Assembly: GCA_002049945.1 (NCBI GenBank)
Contig: MVCT01000021.1
Location: 1 to 9,367 of the forward strand
From: Candidatus Cloacimonas sp. 4484_140
Lineage (GTDB): Bacteria > Cloacimonadota > Cloacimonadia > JGIOTU-2
DNA: 9,367 nt
Direction: 5' to 3'
The notes below the pieces were generated by a model. The model saw only the letters and a list, made by a program, of their open reading frames with translations. It was not told where the DNA came from and made no database searches. A program made the position numbers and the translations under genes. Shown here in pieces: positions 1 to 5,924 of this stretch; the stretch's first letter is position 1, and each line of letters opens with the position of its first letter.

Positions 1-22
1 GTGCGAAATTTTAGGAGATAGA

Positions 23-1003
23 ATGAAAGCGACAATACCAAAATTCGAGGATATTAATTTTCGGCAGATCAAGGTATCGCGGAGAATGATAACTGTGGTT
101 GTGATTATACTGGCAGCGATTGTTTTCCTTGTTACGGGTTTATATACTGTAAATCCGGAAGAAGTGGGTGTTATCCAGAGATTTGGAAAATATCTTTCTA
201 CCACACAGCCGGGACTACATTTCAAGATTCCGTTCGGTGTAGATAAGCTTACGAAGGTAAAAGTTAAACATGTATTTAAGGAAGAATTTGGATTTAGAAC
301 ATTACAAGCCGGTGTTCGTACAAAATACTCTACACAAAGTTATAACCAAGAAGCAATTATGCTTACAGGTGATTTGAATATTGCAGATGTTGAATGGATC
401 GTTCAATACAGAATTAAGGATCCTGTAAAATATTTGTTCAATGTCAGGAATGTGGAAGAGACAATGCATGATGTATCAGAATCTGTGGTTCGGGAAGTTG
501 TTGGAGACCGCAGCGTAGACGAGGTTATTGTGCTTAACAGGAAAGAGATCGCTGATAAGTCGCAGATAATGCTTCAAGAGCAGCTTGATGTTTATAATGC
601 CGGCTTGGAGATCGTTACGATAAACCTGCAAAATGTAAATCCACCTAAAGCAGTTCAGCCAGCTTTTAATAATGTGAATTCAGCAAAACAGGAGAAAGAA
701 AGGATCATTAATGAAGCATGGGAAAAATATAATCAGGTAATCCCTGAAGCTGAAGGAAAATCGAAGAGAACCGTTGAAGAAGCTGAAGGTTATGCGGTCA
801 ATAGAGTAAACAGAGCAAACGGTGATGCCAACCGCTTTATCCAGATGTACAATGAGTATCGTTATTCCAAAACTGTAACCAGGAAAAGACTCTATCTGGA
901 AATGATGGAAAAGGTGCTTCCCAAAGTTGAAAAGAAATACATTGTTGATGATGCTCAGAATAGCATATTACCGTTACTGAATCTTGATCAAGGAGGAAAA
1001 TAA
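23..1003 (+). CDS. hflK: HflK, band-7/SPFH membrane protease-regulator subunit
   Basis: Membrane protein that in characterised bacteria forms a large HflK-HflC cage around FtsH and modulates its degradation of membrane proteins. The 326-residue product has a short charged N-terminus, one membrane segment at about residues 22-42, and then the SPFH/band-7 domain. That domain carries the characteristic NPEEVGVIQRFGKY stretch (44-57) and PGLHFKIPFGVDK (63-75), so most of the protein should lie outside the cytoplasm. A long charged helical region (about 220-290, rich in E, K, R and A) matches the HflK coiled coil. It is shorter than the E. coli protein (about 420 residues), mainly because the Gly/Pro-rich N-terminus is missing. 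The start is supported by AGGAG at 13-17, five bases before the ATG. hflC follows one base after the stop, which supports HflK over a generic stomatin. ftsH is not in the window. Confidence 0.93.
   Translation: MKATIPKFEDINFRQIKVSRRMITVVVIILAAIVFLVTGLYTVNPEEVGVIQRFGKYLSTTQPGLHFKIPFGVDKLTKVKVKHVFKEEFGFRTLQAGVRTKYSTQSYNQEAIMLTGDLNIADVEWIVQYRIKDPVKYLFNVRNVEETMHDVSESVVREVVGDRSVDEVIVLNRKEIADKSQIMLQEQLDVYNAGLEIVTINLQNVNPPKAVQPAFNNVNSAKQEKERIINEAWEKYNQVIPEAEGKSKRTVEEAEGYAVNRVNRANGDANRFIQMYNEYRYSKTVTRKRLYLEMMEKVLPKVEKKYIVDDAQNSILPLLNLDQGGK
991..996 (+). promoter_or_regulatory. hflC ribosome binding site inside the end of hflK
   Basis: AGGAGG lies eight bases before the ATG at 1005 and overlaps the last codons of hflK. 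It decides the hflC start: an in-frame TTG at 984 would add seven residues (MIKEENK) but has no such site before it. The overlap suggests translational coupling of the two subunits. Confidence 0.85.
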
Positions 1004-1004
1004 G

Positions 1005-1943
1005 ATGAAAAAACTACATATATTTCTAATTTTGATATCTATATTAGCGCTTATCGTATTGTTCAATGCTTTTTATATTGTAGATGAAAGACAACAGGTG
1101 ATCATCACTCAATTCGGTAAACCAATGGGTGATGCAATTAAAGATGCCGGATTGCACATCAAGATCCCTTTTTTCCAGAAGGTACATTATTTTGATAAAA
1201 GGATACTGGAATGGGACGGTGATGCTAAGCAAATACCAACTTCAGATAAGCGATATATCTGGCTCGATACTTTTTCACGCTGGCAGATCGTTGACCCTTT
1301 GAAGTTTTATGAGACAACTCGTTATGAATACAATGCACATAGCAGACTGGATGACATTATCAGCGGAATAACACGTGACGTTATAAGCTCCAATATATTG
1401 CTGGAACTTGTTAGAAGTTCCAATAGAGAAATGACATTTACTTTAGAATATTCTGATAGTAAATTGGAAGATATTATCAAAGTAAAAATCATTAATGGTC
1501 GGCAGGTAATTGCAGATTCTATCTTTGCACTTGCAAACATTAAAGTAGCGGAGTATGGTATCAATCTGATCGATGTTCGTATAAAAAGATTGAATTATAA
1601 TCAGGAAGTTCAGTCAAAAGTGTTTGAAAGAATGATCTCAGAAAGGAATAAGATCGCTGCAAAATATCTGTCAGAAGGAAAGGGGAATTCTTCCGAGATA
1701 TTGGGTAAAATGCAAAGAGAACTGGACCAAATTCAATCGGAAGCTTATCAGAGAGCTCAAGAGATCAAAGGTAAAGCAGATGCCCTGGCTATCAAAATCT
1801 ATGCAAATGCATATAACAGAGATCCTGAATTTTATGAATTCCTGAAAACCATGGAAACTTATGAAAAAACAATTGATAATAAAAATACTATCATCATGAC
1901 TACTGACAGTGATTACTATAAGTTTCTTAAGAAGATGGAGTAA
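1005..1943 (+). CDS. hflC: HflC, band-7/SPFH membrane protease-regulator subunit
   Basis: Partner of HflK in the membrane cage that controls FtsH. The 312-residue product has an N-terminal membrane anchor (about 5-26) with few residues before it. The SPFH domain then begins FYIVDERQQVIITQFGKP. The segment LEWDGDAKQIPTSDKRY, followed by RWQIVDPLKFYE, is typical of HflC and separates it from HflK and stomatins. The C-terminal part has a charged helix (about 205-260), then NRDPEFYEFLKTMETYEKT and TTDSDYYKFLKKME, matching the conserved HflC C-terminus that ends in the DSD/E-F-FKFL motif. Length is close to the E. coli protein. It is translated from the ATG one base after the hflK stop. No obvious terminator follows directly; the next coding region begins 637 bases later. 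Confidence 0.93.
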   Translation: MKKLHIFLILISILALIVLFNAFYIVDERQQVIITQFGKPMGDAIKDAGLHIKIPFFQKVHYFDKRILEWDGDAKQIPTSDKRYIWLDTFSRWQIVDPLKFYETTRYEYNAHSRLDDIISGITRDVISSNILLELVRSSNREMTFTLEYSDSKLEDIIKVKIINGRQVIADSIFALANIKVAEYGINLIDVRIKRLNYNQEVQSKVFERMISERNKIAAKYLSEGKGNSSEILGKMQRELDQIQSEAYQRAQEIKGKADALAIKIYANAYNRDPEFYEFLKTMETYEKTIDNKNTIIMTTDSDYYKFLKKME

Positions 1944-1978
1944 ATGGACAGTAAGCATCAAGAAGCACAACATAAATA

Positions 1979-2005
1979 AAATAACTGAATTTTCGTAGCA
2001 GATAT
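1979..2005 (+). repeat. Degenerate 27-bp direct repeat, left copy
   Basis: This stretch matches 2189-2215 at 22 of 27 positions. The shared blocks are AAAT, ACTGAA, TTT and CAGATAT. It ends six bases before the left arm of the inverted-repeat element, while the other copy lies about 20 bases beyond the right arm. The pair therefore brackets the element. It could be an old duplication linked to insertion, or a separate repeat unit in AT-rich DNA. Confidence 0.5.
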
Positions 2006-2011
2006 GAAAAA

Positions 2012-2168
2012 TTGTCATTCTTGAATGGAACGCAGCGGAACGAAGAATCTCCCAAGTTATTGGTCTATCATGCAGGGGAAAATACGGAGTGAATCTCGCA
2101 AGAACGTTAGTTTATCCACTTGGGAGATCCTTTGTCGTGAGTTAAAACTCACTCCTCGAGGATGACAA
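2012..2168. repeat. Imperfect inverted-repeat element (MITE- or REP-like)
   Basis: The outer ends are inverted: TTGTCATTCTTGA (2012-2024) against the reverse complement of 2156-2168, matching 11 of 13, with both mismatches able to form G-U pairs in RNA. A second inverted pair lies inside: ATCTCCCAAGT at 2047-2057 is the exact reverse complement of 2118-2128. Between the arms the left side has GGAACGCAGCGGAACGAAGA. From memory, this resembles the 'GTCATTCTGAGCG...GAAGAATCTC' interspersed repeat seen in many bacterial genomes, with 'GAGATCC...GGATGAC' at the other end. It encodes nothing, so it is probably a non-autonomous or extragenic repeat. As RNA from hflKC it could fold into a long hairpin and act on the 3' end. 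Confidence 0.7.
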
Positions 2169-2188
2169 ATCTTAGTTTTTAAATTATT

Positions 2189-2215
2189 AAATCACTGAAG
2201 TTTTGCAACAGATAT
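2189..2215 (+). repeat. Degenerate 27-bp direct repeat, right copy
   Basis: Right partner of the repeat at 1979-2005 in the same orientation, identical at 22 of 27 positions. It sits about 20 bases outside the right arm of the inverted-repeat element. The repeat is much longer than most target-site duplications and already diverged, so a simple insertion footprint is not certain. Confidence 0.5.
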
Positions 2216-2236
2216 TTTAAAAGATGGATGAGCTTG

Positions 2237-2334
2237 CTCTAAAAAGGTTATGATTAGAGATATGTTAGAAAATTTTCAAATATTTGGAAACCGATTCAAC
2301 GGTTTCTATATTTCTTAAATTGAACTTTTTAGAG
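2237..2334. other. Nested inverted repeats, possible folded RNA
   Basis: CTCTAAAAAG at 2237-2246 is the exact reverse complement of 2325-2334. With one bulged G the pairing extends by two more base pairs inward. It encloses the smaller hairpin at 2278-2313, so the whole stretch could fold as a stem with an apical hairpin. The DNA is AT-rich, and a 10-bp match at this distance could arise by chance. Its function is unknown. Confidence 0.35.
2278..2316 (+). terminator. Weak candidate terminator hairpin downstream of hflC
   Basis: GAAACCG (2287-2293) pairs with CGGTTTC (2300-2306) around the loop ATTCAA. An additional AAATAT/ATATTT pairing (2278-2283 with 2308-2313) lies outside small bulges. 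TATATTTCTT follows the core stem, T-rich but interrupted. The stem is modest and lies some 340 bases beyond hflC, so it may end leftover hflKC transcripts or be part of the larger nested repeat. Confidence 0.35.
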
Positions 2335-2483
2335 TGGAATCATGGATATATTTTTTGTAATCTACATCCTTTGAAATTTTATTAGAAATTAATATTTTTC
2401 ATACAATTCTGACTTGAATTATTTTTATTAAAACTATATTTTACGGATCATTAGCAGGCAGTGTTTATTTGCAATTGTTAAAC

Positions 2484-2513
2484 TTGACAAGGGTTTATGG
2501 GCACAAATTTTAT
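2484..2513 (+). promoter_or_regulatory. Sigma70-like promoter for the rplM cluster
   Basis: A perfect -35 box TTGACA (2484-2489) is followed by an 18-base spacer and TTTTAT (2508-2513), which matches four of six -10 positions. Initiation near 2520 would give a leader of about 60 nt before rplM. This is the best promoter in the gap and fits the head of a ribosomal-protein operon. The consensus is E. coli-like, which need not hold exactly in this lineage. Confidence 0.6.
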
Positions 2514-2545
2514 GGCTCTACTTTATGTAAATATCATAAATAACG

Positions 2546-2565
2546 TTATATAAGCGAAGATATAA
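2546..2565 (+). promoter_or_regulatory. Small AT-only hairpin in the rplM leader
   Basis: TTATAT (2546-2551) pairs with ATATAA (2560-2565) around the loop AAGCGAAG, ending five bases before the AGGAG ribosome binding site at 2571-2575. A perfect palindrome ATAACGTTAT (2540-2549) overlaps it. L13 leaders are known in other bacteria, but I see no match to a specific one, and an AT-only stem is weak. Confidence 0.25.
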
Positions 2566-2580
2566 TTTTTAGGAGACATA

Positions 2581-3012
2581 ATGAAAACAACATTGCCAAA
2601 AGTCGATGAAATTGAGCATCGCTGGTATGTGATAAACGCAGACGATGTTGTGCTTGGCAGATTATCTACCAAAGTAGCAAGACTTCTCAGTGGAAAGCAT
2701 AAACCGACCTACACTCCATTCTTTGATATGGGAGATTTCGTAATAATACTGAATGCAGGAAAAGTGAAAGTTACAGGTCAAAAGGAATTTGCAAAGGAAT
2801 ATAAGCGATATTCCGGATATCCAAGTGGACAGAGAGTTACCTCTTTCCAGCAGATGCTGGAGAAGAGACCCGAGCATATTGTATATCATTCAGTGAAAGG
2901 TATGCTTCCTAAAAACAAGCTTCGCGATAGGATGCTCAAGAGATTGAAAATTTATACAGGCAATGACCACAATCATCAGGCGCAACAACCTGAAGAAATT
3001 AAAATTTCTTAA
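2581..3012 (+). CDS. rplM: 50S ribosomal protein L13
   Basis: Large-subunit protein that binds 23S rRNA early in 50S assembly. The 143-residue product is of standard length (142 in E. coli) and carries the family hallmarks. These are WYVINADDVVLGRLST near 15-30, the KHKPTYTPFFDMGDFVIILNA core (39-59), KGMLPKNKLRDRMLKRLKIY (106-125), and a GNDHNHQAQQPE segment at the C-terminus. AGGAG at 2571-2575 sits five bases before the ATG. It is the first gene of the translation cluster, and rpsI follows after 17 bases, the usual L13-S9 pairing in bacteria. No internal anomaly is visible. Confidence 0.98.
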   Translation: MKTTLPKVDEIEHRWYVINADDVVLGRLSTKVARLLSGKHKPTYTPFFDMGDFVIILNAGKVKVTGQKEFAKEYKRYSGYPSGQRVTSFQQMLEKRPEHIVYHSVKGMLPKNKLRDRMLKRLKIYTGNDHNHQAQQPEEIKIS

Positions 3013-3029
3013 TTTTAGGAGAAATATAT

Positions 3030-3416
3030 ATGCAATATTTTGATGCAGTTGGCAGGCGTAAAAACGCTGTTGCACGTGTTCGTTTATCCAAAGGAACCGG
3101 GAAAAGAATCATTAATAAGAAACCTATGAAGGATTATCTTAGCAGAGAAACTCTTGAGATGATCGTTGAAGAACCTTTCAAGCTTATTGACCAATCAGAG
3201 CGATTTGACATGAAGGTCAATGTTCGCGGTGGAGGACTTTCCGGACAAGCCGGTGCAATCCGTCTTGGTATCAGCAGAGCCCTTTTGGAGTACGATCCTG
3301 AATTGCGTCCGATCCTGAAAAAAGAAGGACTTCTTACCCGTGATGCGCGTGAGAAGGAACGTAGGAAATACGGACTTGCAAAAGCACGTAAAGCATATCA
3401 GTATTCAAAGAGATAA
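3030..3416 (+). CDS. rpsI: 30S ribosomal protein S9
   Basis: Small-subunit head protein whose C-terminal tail reaches the P-site tRNA. The 128-residue product begins close to the conserved GRRKNAVARV block (8-17), has RGGGLSGQAGAIRLGISRAL (66-85), and ends in LLTRDAREKERRKYGLAKAR followed by KAYQYSKR. The final SKR is the conserved tail that contacts tRNA. The length matches the family (about 130). AGGAG at 3017-3021 lies eight bases upstream of the ATG. It follows rplM by 17 bases and precedes rpsB by 103 bases, a gap that holds a candidate leader hairpin rather than a gene. Confidence 0.98.
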   Translation: MQYFDAVGRRKNAVARVRLSKGTGKRIINKKPMKDYLSRETLEMIVEEPFKLIDQSERFDMKVNVRGGGLSGQAGAIRLGISRALLEYDPELRPILKKEGLLTRDAREKERRKYGLAKARKAYQYSKR

Positions 3417-3455
3417 AAAATATTAAATCAATTAACTTCTGAGCTGCAAACGGTG

Positions 3456-3489
3456 TTCGTCACATTTGAATAAATGCGGTGTTGATGAA
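3456..3489 (+). promoter_or_regulatory. Candidate rpsB leader hairpin
   Basis: TTCGTCA (3456-3462) pairs with TGATGAA (3483-3489), seven pairs including one G-U. Directly inside, CATTT (3463-3467) pairs with AAATG (3472-3476) around a GAAT loop. The leftover CGGTGT (3477-3482) forms a six-base bulge on the 3' side, and the same CGGTGT occurs at 3451-3456 just before the hairpin. The structure ends about 20 bases before the rpsB ribosome binding site. In E. coli, S2 represses rpsB-tsf through its leader, so an S2-binding role is plausible. I cannot match this element to a known leader family. Confidence 0.5.
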
Positions 3490-3508
3490 GTTAAAATAAA
3501 AAACCGTT

Positions 3509-3513
3509 GGAGG
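3509..3513 (+). promoter_or_regulatory. rpsB ribosome binding site that fixes the start
   Basis: GGAGG lies six bases before the ATG at 3520. An in-frame upstream TTG at 3466 would add 18 residues with no similarity to S2 and would run through the leader hairpin, so the ATG is preferred. Confidence 0.85.
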
Positions 3514-3519
3514 ACACGT

Positions 3520-4545
3520 ATGAGTGTCATTGAAATGAAAAGTCTTCTCGAGGCTGGTGTTCATTTTGGTCATCAAACTCGACGCTGGAATCCTAAGATG
3601 AAAAGGTATATTTTCATCAAAAGGAATGGGATTCACATCATTGATCTTAAACAAACCCTTGAAGCTATCAATCAAGCGTATTACTTTGTCAGAGAACTTG
3701 CTGCAAAAGGCAAAAGAGTCCTTTTTGTGGGTACAAAAAAGCAGGTTTCTGAAGGTATTCAGAATGCTGCTGAAAAATGTGATGAATTCTATATCAGTCA
3801 TAGATGGTATGGAGGCACGTTAACAAATCTGAAAACTATCCGAAAGAGCATCTCAAAACTCGATGAATTTGATAAGTTAAATGAGACTGGTGAGATCAAT
3901 AAATTCACCAAACTCGAAGTGCTCAAAATGCAAAGAAAGTATGATAAAATTCAGAGCGCTCTTGGTGGAATTCGGGATATGGAAGAAATGCCGGCAGCAT
4001 TATTTATTGCTGATATTGTATATGAAAAAAATGCAGTAAGCGAAGCGAAAAATCTTAATATTCCAATTATTGCTATTGTCGACACTAATGCAAATCCAGA
4101 TGGTATTGATTATGTAATTCCGGGTAATGATGACGCTATGAAATCTGTAAATCTTATTTGTGATATCATAGCAAATGCTGTCATTGAAGGAAAGAGAATA
4201 GCTTCCGAAGGTGGAGATATCTCTGAATCTGAAACAGAAGCCAAAGATGGAAAAGAAGAAGCGGTTGAAATAGAAGAGGTAGAAGAAGTAGATGTCAAAA
4301 AAGATGGTGATACTGTTACTGAAATTATAGAAGAAATCGAAGTAGTTGAAAAAGTTGAAAAACCAAAAAAAGAGATTTCAAAGAAAGAAGCAAAGAAGCC
4401 AAAAAAGAATAAAAAAGAGAAAAAAGAACCTAAAGAGGATCGCGAGAATAAAAAAGAAAAACGTTTTGAATGTCCGGAATGCGGAAAAACCTTTTCATCA
4501 AAACGCGGCTTGAAGATCCATCTTGGATTGGTTCATCAAAAATAA
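3520..4545 (+). CDS. rpsB: 30S ribosomal protein S2 with C-terminal C2H2 zinc-finger extension
   Basis: Small-subunit protein on the back of the 30S, where it helps hold S1 in proteobacteria. Residues 1-230 are a complete S2 domain: LLEAGVHFGHQTRRWNPKM (9-27), RVLFVGTKKQ (66-75), HRWYGGTLTN (94-103), ALGGIRDMEEMPAALFIAD (147-165) and IPIIAIVDTNANPDGIDY (181-198). Normal S2 proteins end close to here (about 240 residues). This one runs to 341. The tail has an acidic stretch (about 231-282), a lysine-rich stretch (281-315, with 17 Lys in 35) and a classical C2H2 finger (316-339) with Cys318, Cys321, His334 and His339. The reading frame is open throughout and the codon choice looks like the rest of the gene, so this is not a frameshift artefact I can detect. 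tsf follows after 15 bases, the conserved rpsB-tsf pair. The role of the tail is unknown; zinc-dependent RNA or protein binding is an inference. Confidence 0.96.
   Translation: MSVIEMKSLLEAGVHFGHQTRRWNPKMKRYIFIKRNGIHIIDLKQTLEAINQAYYFVRELAAKGKRVLFVGTKKQVSEGIQNAAEKCDEFYISHRWYGGTLTNLKTIRKSISKLDEFDKLNETGEINKFTKLEVLKMQRKYDKIQSALGGIRDMEEMPAALFIADIVYEKNAVSEAKNLNIPIIAIVDTNANPDGIDYVIPGNDDAMKSVNLICDIIANAVIEGKRIASEGGDISESETEAKDGKEEAVEIEEVEEVDVKKDGDTVTEIIEEIEVVEKVEKPKKEISKKEAKKPKKNKKEKKEPKEDRENKKEKRFECPECGKTFSSKRGLKIHLGLVHQK
4465..4536 (+). other. C2H2 (TFIIIA-type) zinc finger encoded at the end of rpsB
   Basis: Residues 316-339 of S2 follow the classical pattern exactly: F-x-C-x2-C-x3-F-x5-L-x2-H-x4-H. 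Cys318, Cys321, His334 and His339 would bind Zn2+, with Phe325 and Leu331 as the two hydrophobic core positions and Phe316 before the first Cys. Only two residues follow the last His. Such fingers usually bind nucleic acid or protein; a single finger often needs flanking basic residues, which the preceding lysine-rich segment supplies. Confidence 0.9.
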
Positions 4546-4560
4546 TATACGGAGTTATTT

Positions 4561-5154
4561 ATGAAAATTACAGCAAAACAGGTTAAAGAGTTACGAGATA
4601 AAACAAATGTAGGTCTGATGGAATGTAAAAAAGCATTGGCTGAAGTGAATGGGAACGTTGATGAAGCAGTGAAGGTCCTACGTAAGAAAGGAATTGCAAA
4701 GGCAGAGAAGAAGGCAAGCAGAGATTCAAGCGAAGGCATAATTCATGCATATATTCATCCAGGCGCAAAACTGGGTGTGCTGCTTGAATTGAGCTGTGAG
4801 ACAGATTTCGTTGCACGTACTGATGATTTTCAGGAAATGGCAAATCAGATCGCAATGCACATTGCTGCAACCAACCCTATGGCGCTCTCAAAAGACGATA
4901 TTGACCCTAAAATTATTGAAGACGAAAAAGAAATTTATAAAGAGCAAGCTCTTAATGCAGGTAAGCCGGAAAAGATAGTGGAAAAGATCGTGGAAGGACG
5001 GCTACAAAAATATTATACTGAGAATTGTCTGCTCGACCAACCACTTGTAATGGATGAAGACATCACGATCAAAGAGCTTATTTCCAATGCAGTGTTAAAA
5101 TTGGGTGAGAATATCAGTATTAAGAGATTTGCGCGTTATCAAATAGGAAGTTAA
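4561..5154 (+). CDS. tsf: Elongation factor Ts (short form)
   Basis: Guanine-nucleotide exchange factor that releases GDP from EF-Tu during elongation. The 197-residue product has the N-terminal UBA-like three-helix module (about 1-50, with KELRDKTNVGLMECKKAL). The core follows with the diagnostic CETDFVARTDDF at 79-90; TDFVA is the segment that contacts EF-Tu. It is a short EF-Ts, similar in length to the Thermus protein (about 196) and shorter than E. coli (283), so it probably has one core subdomain rather than two. GGAG at 4551-4554 is six bases before the ATG. It lies between rpsB and pyrH, with one base between its stop and the pyrH GTG. Confidence 0.97.
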   Translation: MKITAKQVKELRDKTNVGLMECKKALAEVNGNVDEAVKVLRKKGIAKAEKKASRDSSEGIIHAYIHPGAKLGVLLELSCETDFVARTDDFQEMANQIAMHIAATNPMALSKDDIDPKIIEDEKEIYKEQALNAGKPEKIVEKIVEGRLQKYYTENCLLDQPLVMDEDITIKELISNAVLKLGENISIKRFARYQIGS

Positions 5155-5155
5155 C

Positions 5156-5860
5156 GTGAGATACAAGAGAATCCTGCTTAAGATCAGCGGAGAAATACTA
5201 CAGGGGCAAAATTCCTTTGGTATTGAAAATGAAGCTGTAACACGGATTGTCAAAGAGCTTGTTGATCTTCACACAAAGGGATTGGAACTCGGCATTGTAA
5301 TTGGTGGTGGTAACTTTTTCCGTGGAGCCACATCTGCAATCGAAGGTATGAGACGTCCTGAAGCTGATGCCATCGGCATGCTTGCAACTGTACAAAATGC
5401 CATTGTGCTTAATGAAAAATTACGTGAATATCATGTACTCTCTGAAATATTTACTGCAAAATCCGTTGCATCGATCGGTACTTGCTTCTCATCGGAAAGT
5501 GCTCAGGCAGCACTTCGTGCAGGGAAAGTCGGACTGTATGCAGGCGGTACAGGAAATCCTTATTTCACTACAGATACAGCAGCAGTTCTGCGAGCTCTTG
5601 AAATCGGAGCAGATATCCTGTTCAAAGGAACAAAGGTTGATGGCGTCTATGACAGAGATCCTGTAAAATTTCCCGATGCAACTCTTTTCAATACAATATC
5701 TTACGCTGATTATATTGAATTAAATCTCAAAGTTATGGATCTTACAGCTATTTCACTGGCAAAAAATAATCATTTAAAAATTAAAGTATTCAATATCAAA
5801 GAACTCGGAAATATTTCCAAAGCTGTTTTTGAAGATAATTTTGGAAGTATCATAGAGTAG
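5156..5860 (+). CDS. pyrH: UMP kinase
   Basis: Converts UMP plus ATP to UDP plus ADP, supplying all pyrimidine nucleotides. It belongs to the bacterial amino-acid-kinase-fold UMP kinases, not the adenylate-kinase-like eukaryotic type. The 234-residue product has KISGE at 9-13, IVIGGGNFFRGA (47-58), DAIGMLATVQNAIVL (71-85), GTGNPYFTTDTAAVLRA (131-147) for nucleotide and acceptor binding, and KGTKVDGVYDRDP (157-169). Near the end VMDLTAISLAKN (193-204) is also typical. The start is GTG, one base after the tsf stop, with AGGA at 5145-5148 inside the end of tsf seven bases upstream. This implies coupled translation. Length is normal for the family. Confidence 0.97.
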   Translation: MRYKRILLKISGEILQGQNSFGIENEAVTRIVKELVDLHTKGLELGIVIGGGNFFRGATSAIEGMRRPEADAIGMLATVQNAIVLNEKLREYHVLSEIFTAKSVASIGTCFSSESAQAALRAGKVGLYAGGTGNPYFTTDTAAVLRALEIGADILFKGTKVDGVYDRDPVKFPDATLFNTISYADYIELNLKVMDLTAISLAKNNHLKIKVFNIKELGNISKAVFEDNFGSIIE

Positions 5861-5864
5861 CATA

Positions 5865-5895
5865 TTGACGGACAGGTTGTAAAATCTGGTATATA
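5865..5895 (+). promoter_or_regulatory. Possible internal promoter before frr
   Basis: TTGACG (5865-5870) is followed after 19 bases by TATATA (5890-5895). The -10 is preceded by TGG, giving an extended -10 of the TGN-TATATA form. The 90-base gap between pyrH and frr is the widest after the rpsI-rpsB gap in this cluster, which leaves room for independent initiation. The spacer is longer than the optimal 17, so the extended -10 would have to carry the activity. Confidence 0.4.
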
Positions 5896-5924
5896 GTATG
5901 AATAGTTATGTAACACCGGATGAT

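Larger units (their letters stand above)
1944..2580. other. 637-nt gene-free gap between hflC and rplM
   Basis: No convincing gene is present on either strand. The longest sense ORFs are an 11-codon one at 1944 and an 18-codon one at 2262, neither with a usable ribosome binding site. The left third contains an inverted-repeat element with degenerate direct repeats outside it. The middle (2237-2334) contains nested inverted repeats. The stretch 2335-2460 is very AT-rich; there I see only a weak promoter-like pair, TTGAAT at 2414-2419 and TATTTT at 2437-2442 with a 17-base spacer. The right end carries the better rplM promoter and leader. Confidence 0.7.

Noticed and set aside
1944..1979. 11-codon ORF directly after the hflC stop
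   Set aside because: Very short, no ribosome binding site of its own; probably chance, as TAAATG junctions are common in AT-rich DNA.
1671..2018. 115-codon open frame on the minus strand with hydrophobic translation
   Set aside because: Most of it is antisense to the well-supported hflC C-terminal region; hydrophobicity reflects the complement of charged codons, and no ribosome binding site is apparent.
2262..2318. 18-codon ORF starting ATG at 2262
   Set aside because: It coincides with the inverted-repeat structure, has no properly spaced ribosome binding site, and resembles nothing known to me.
1944..2580. CRISPR array or tRNA gene in the intergenic gap
   Set aside because: The repeats occur only in pairs, not in regular spaced series, and no tRNA cloverleaf or T-loop consensus is visible.
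3466..3519. Longer rpsB start at TTG 3466
   Set aside because: The added 18 residues do not resemble S2, would translate the leader hairpin, and lack a ribosome binding site, whereas GGAGG precedes the ATG at 3520.
3460..3801. 113-codon minus-strand frame opposite the start of rpsB
   Set aside because: It runs through the rpsB start, leader hairpin and conserved S2 N-terminus; no independent support.
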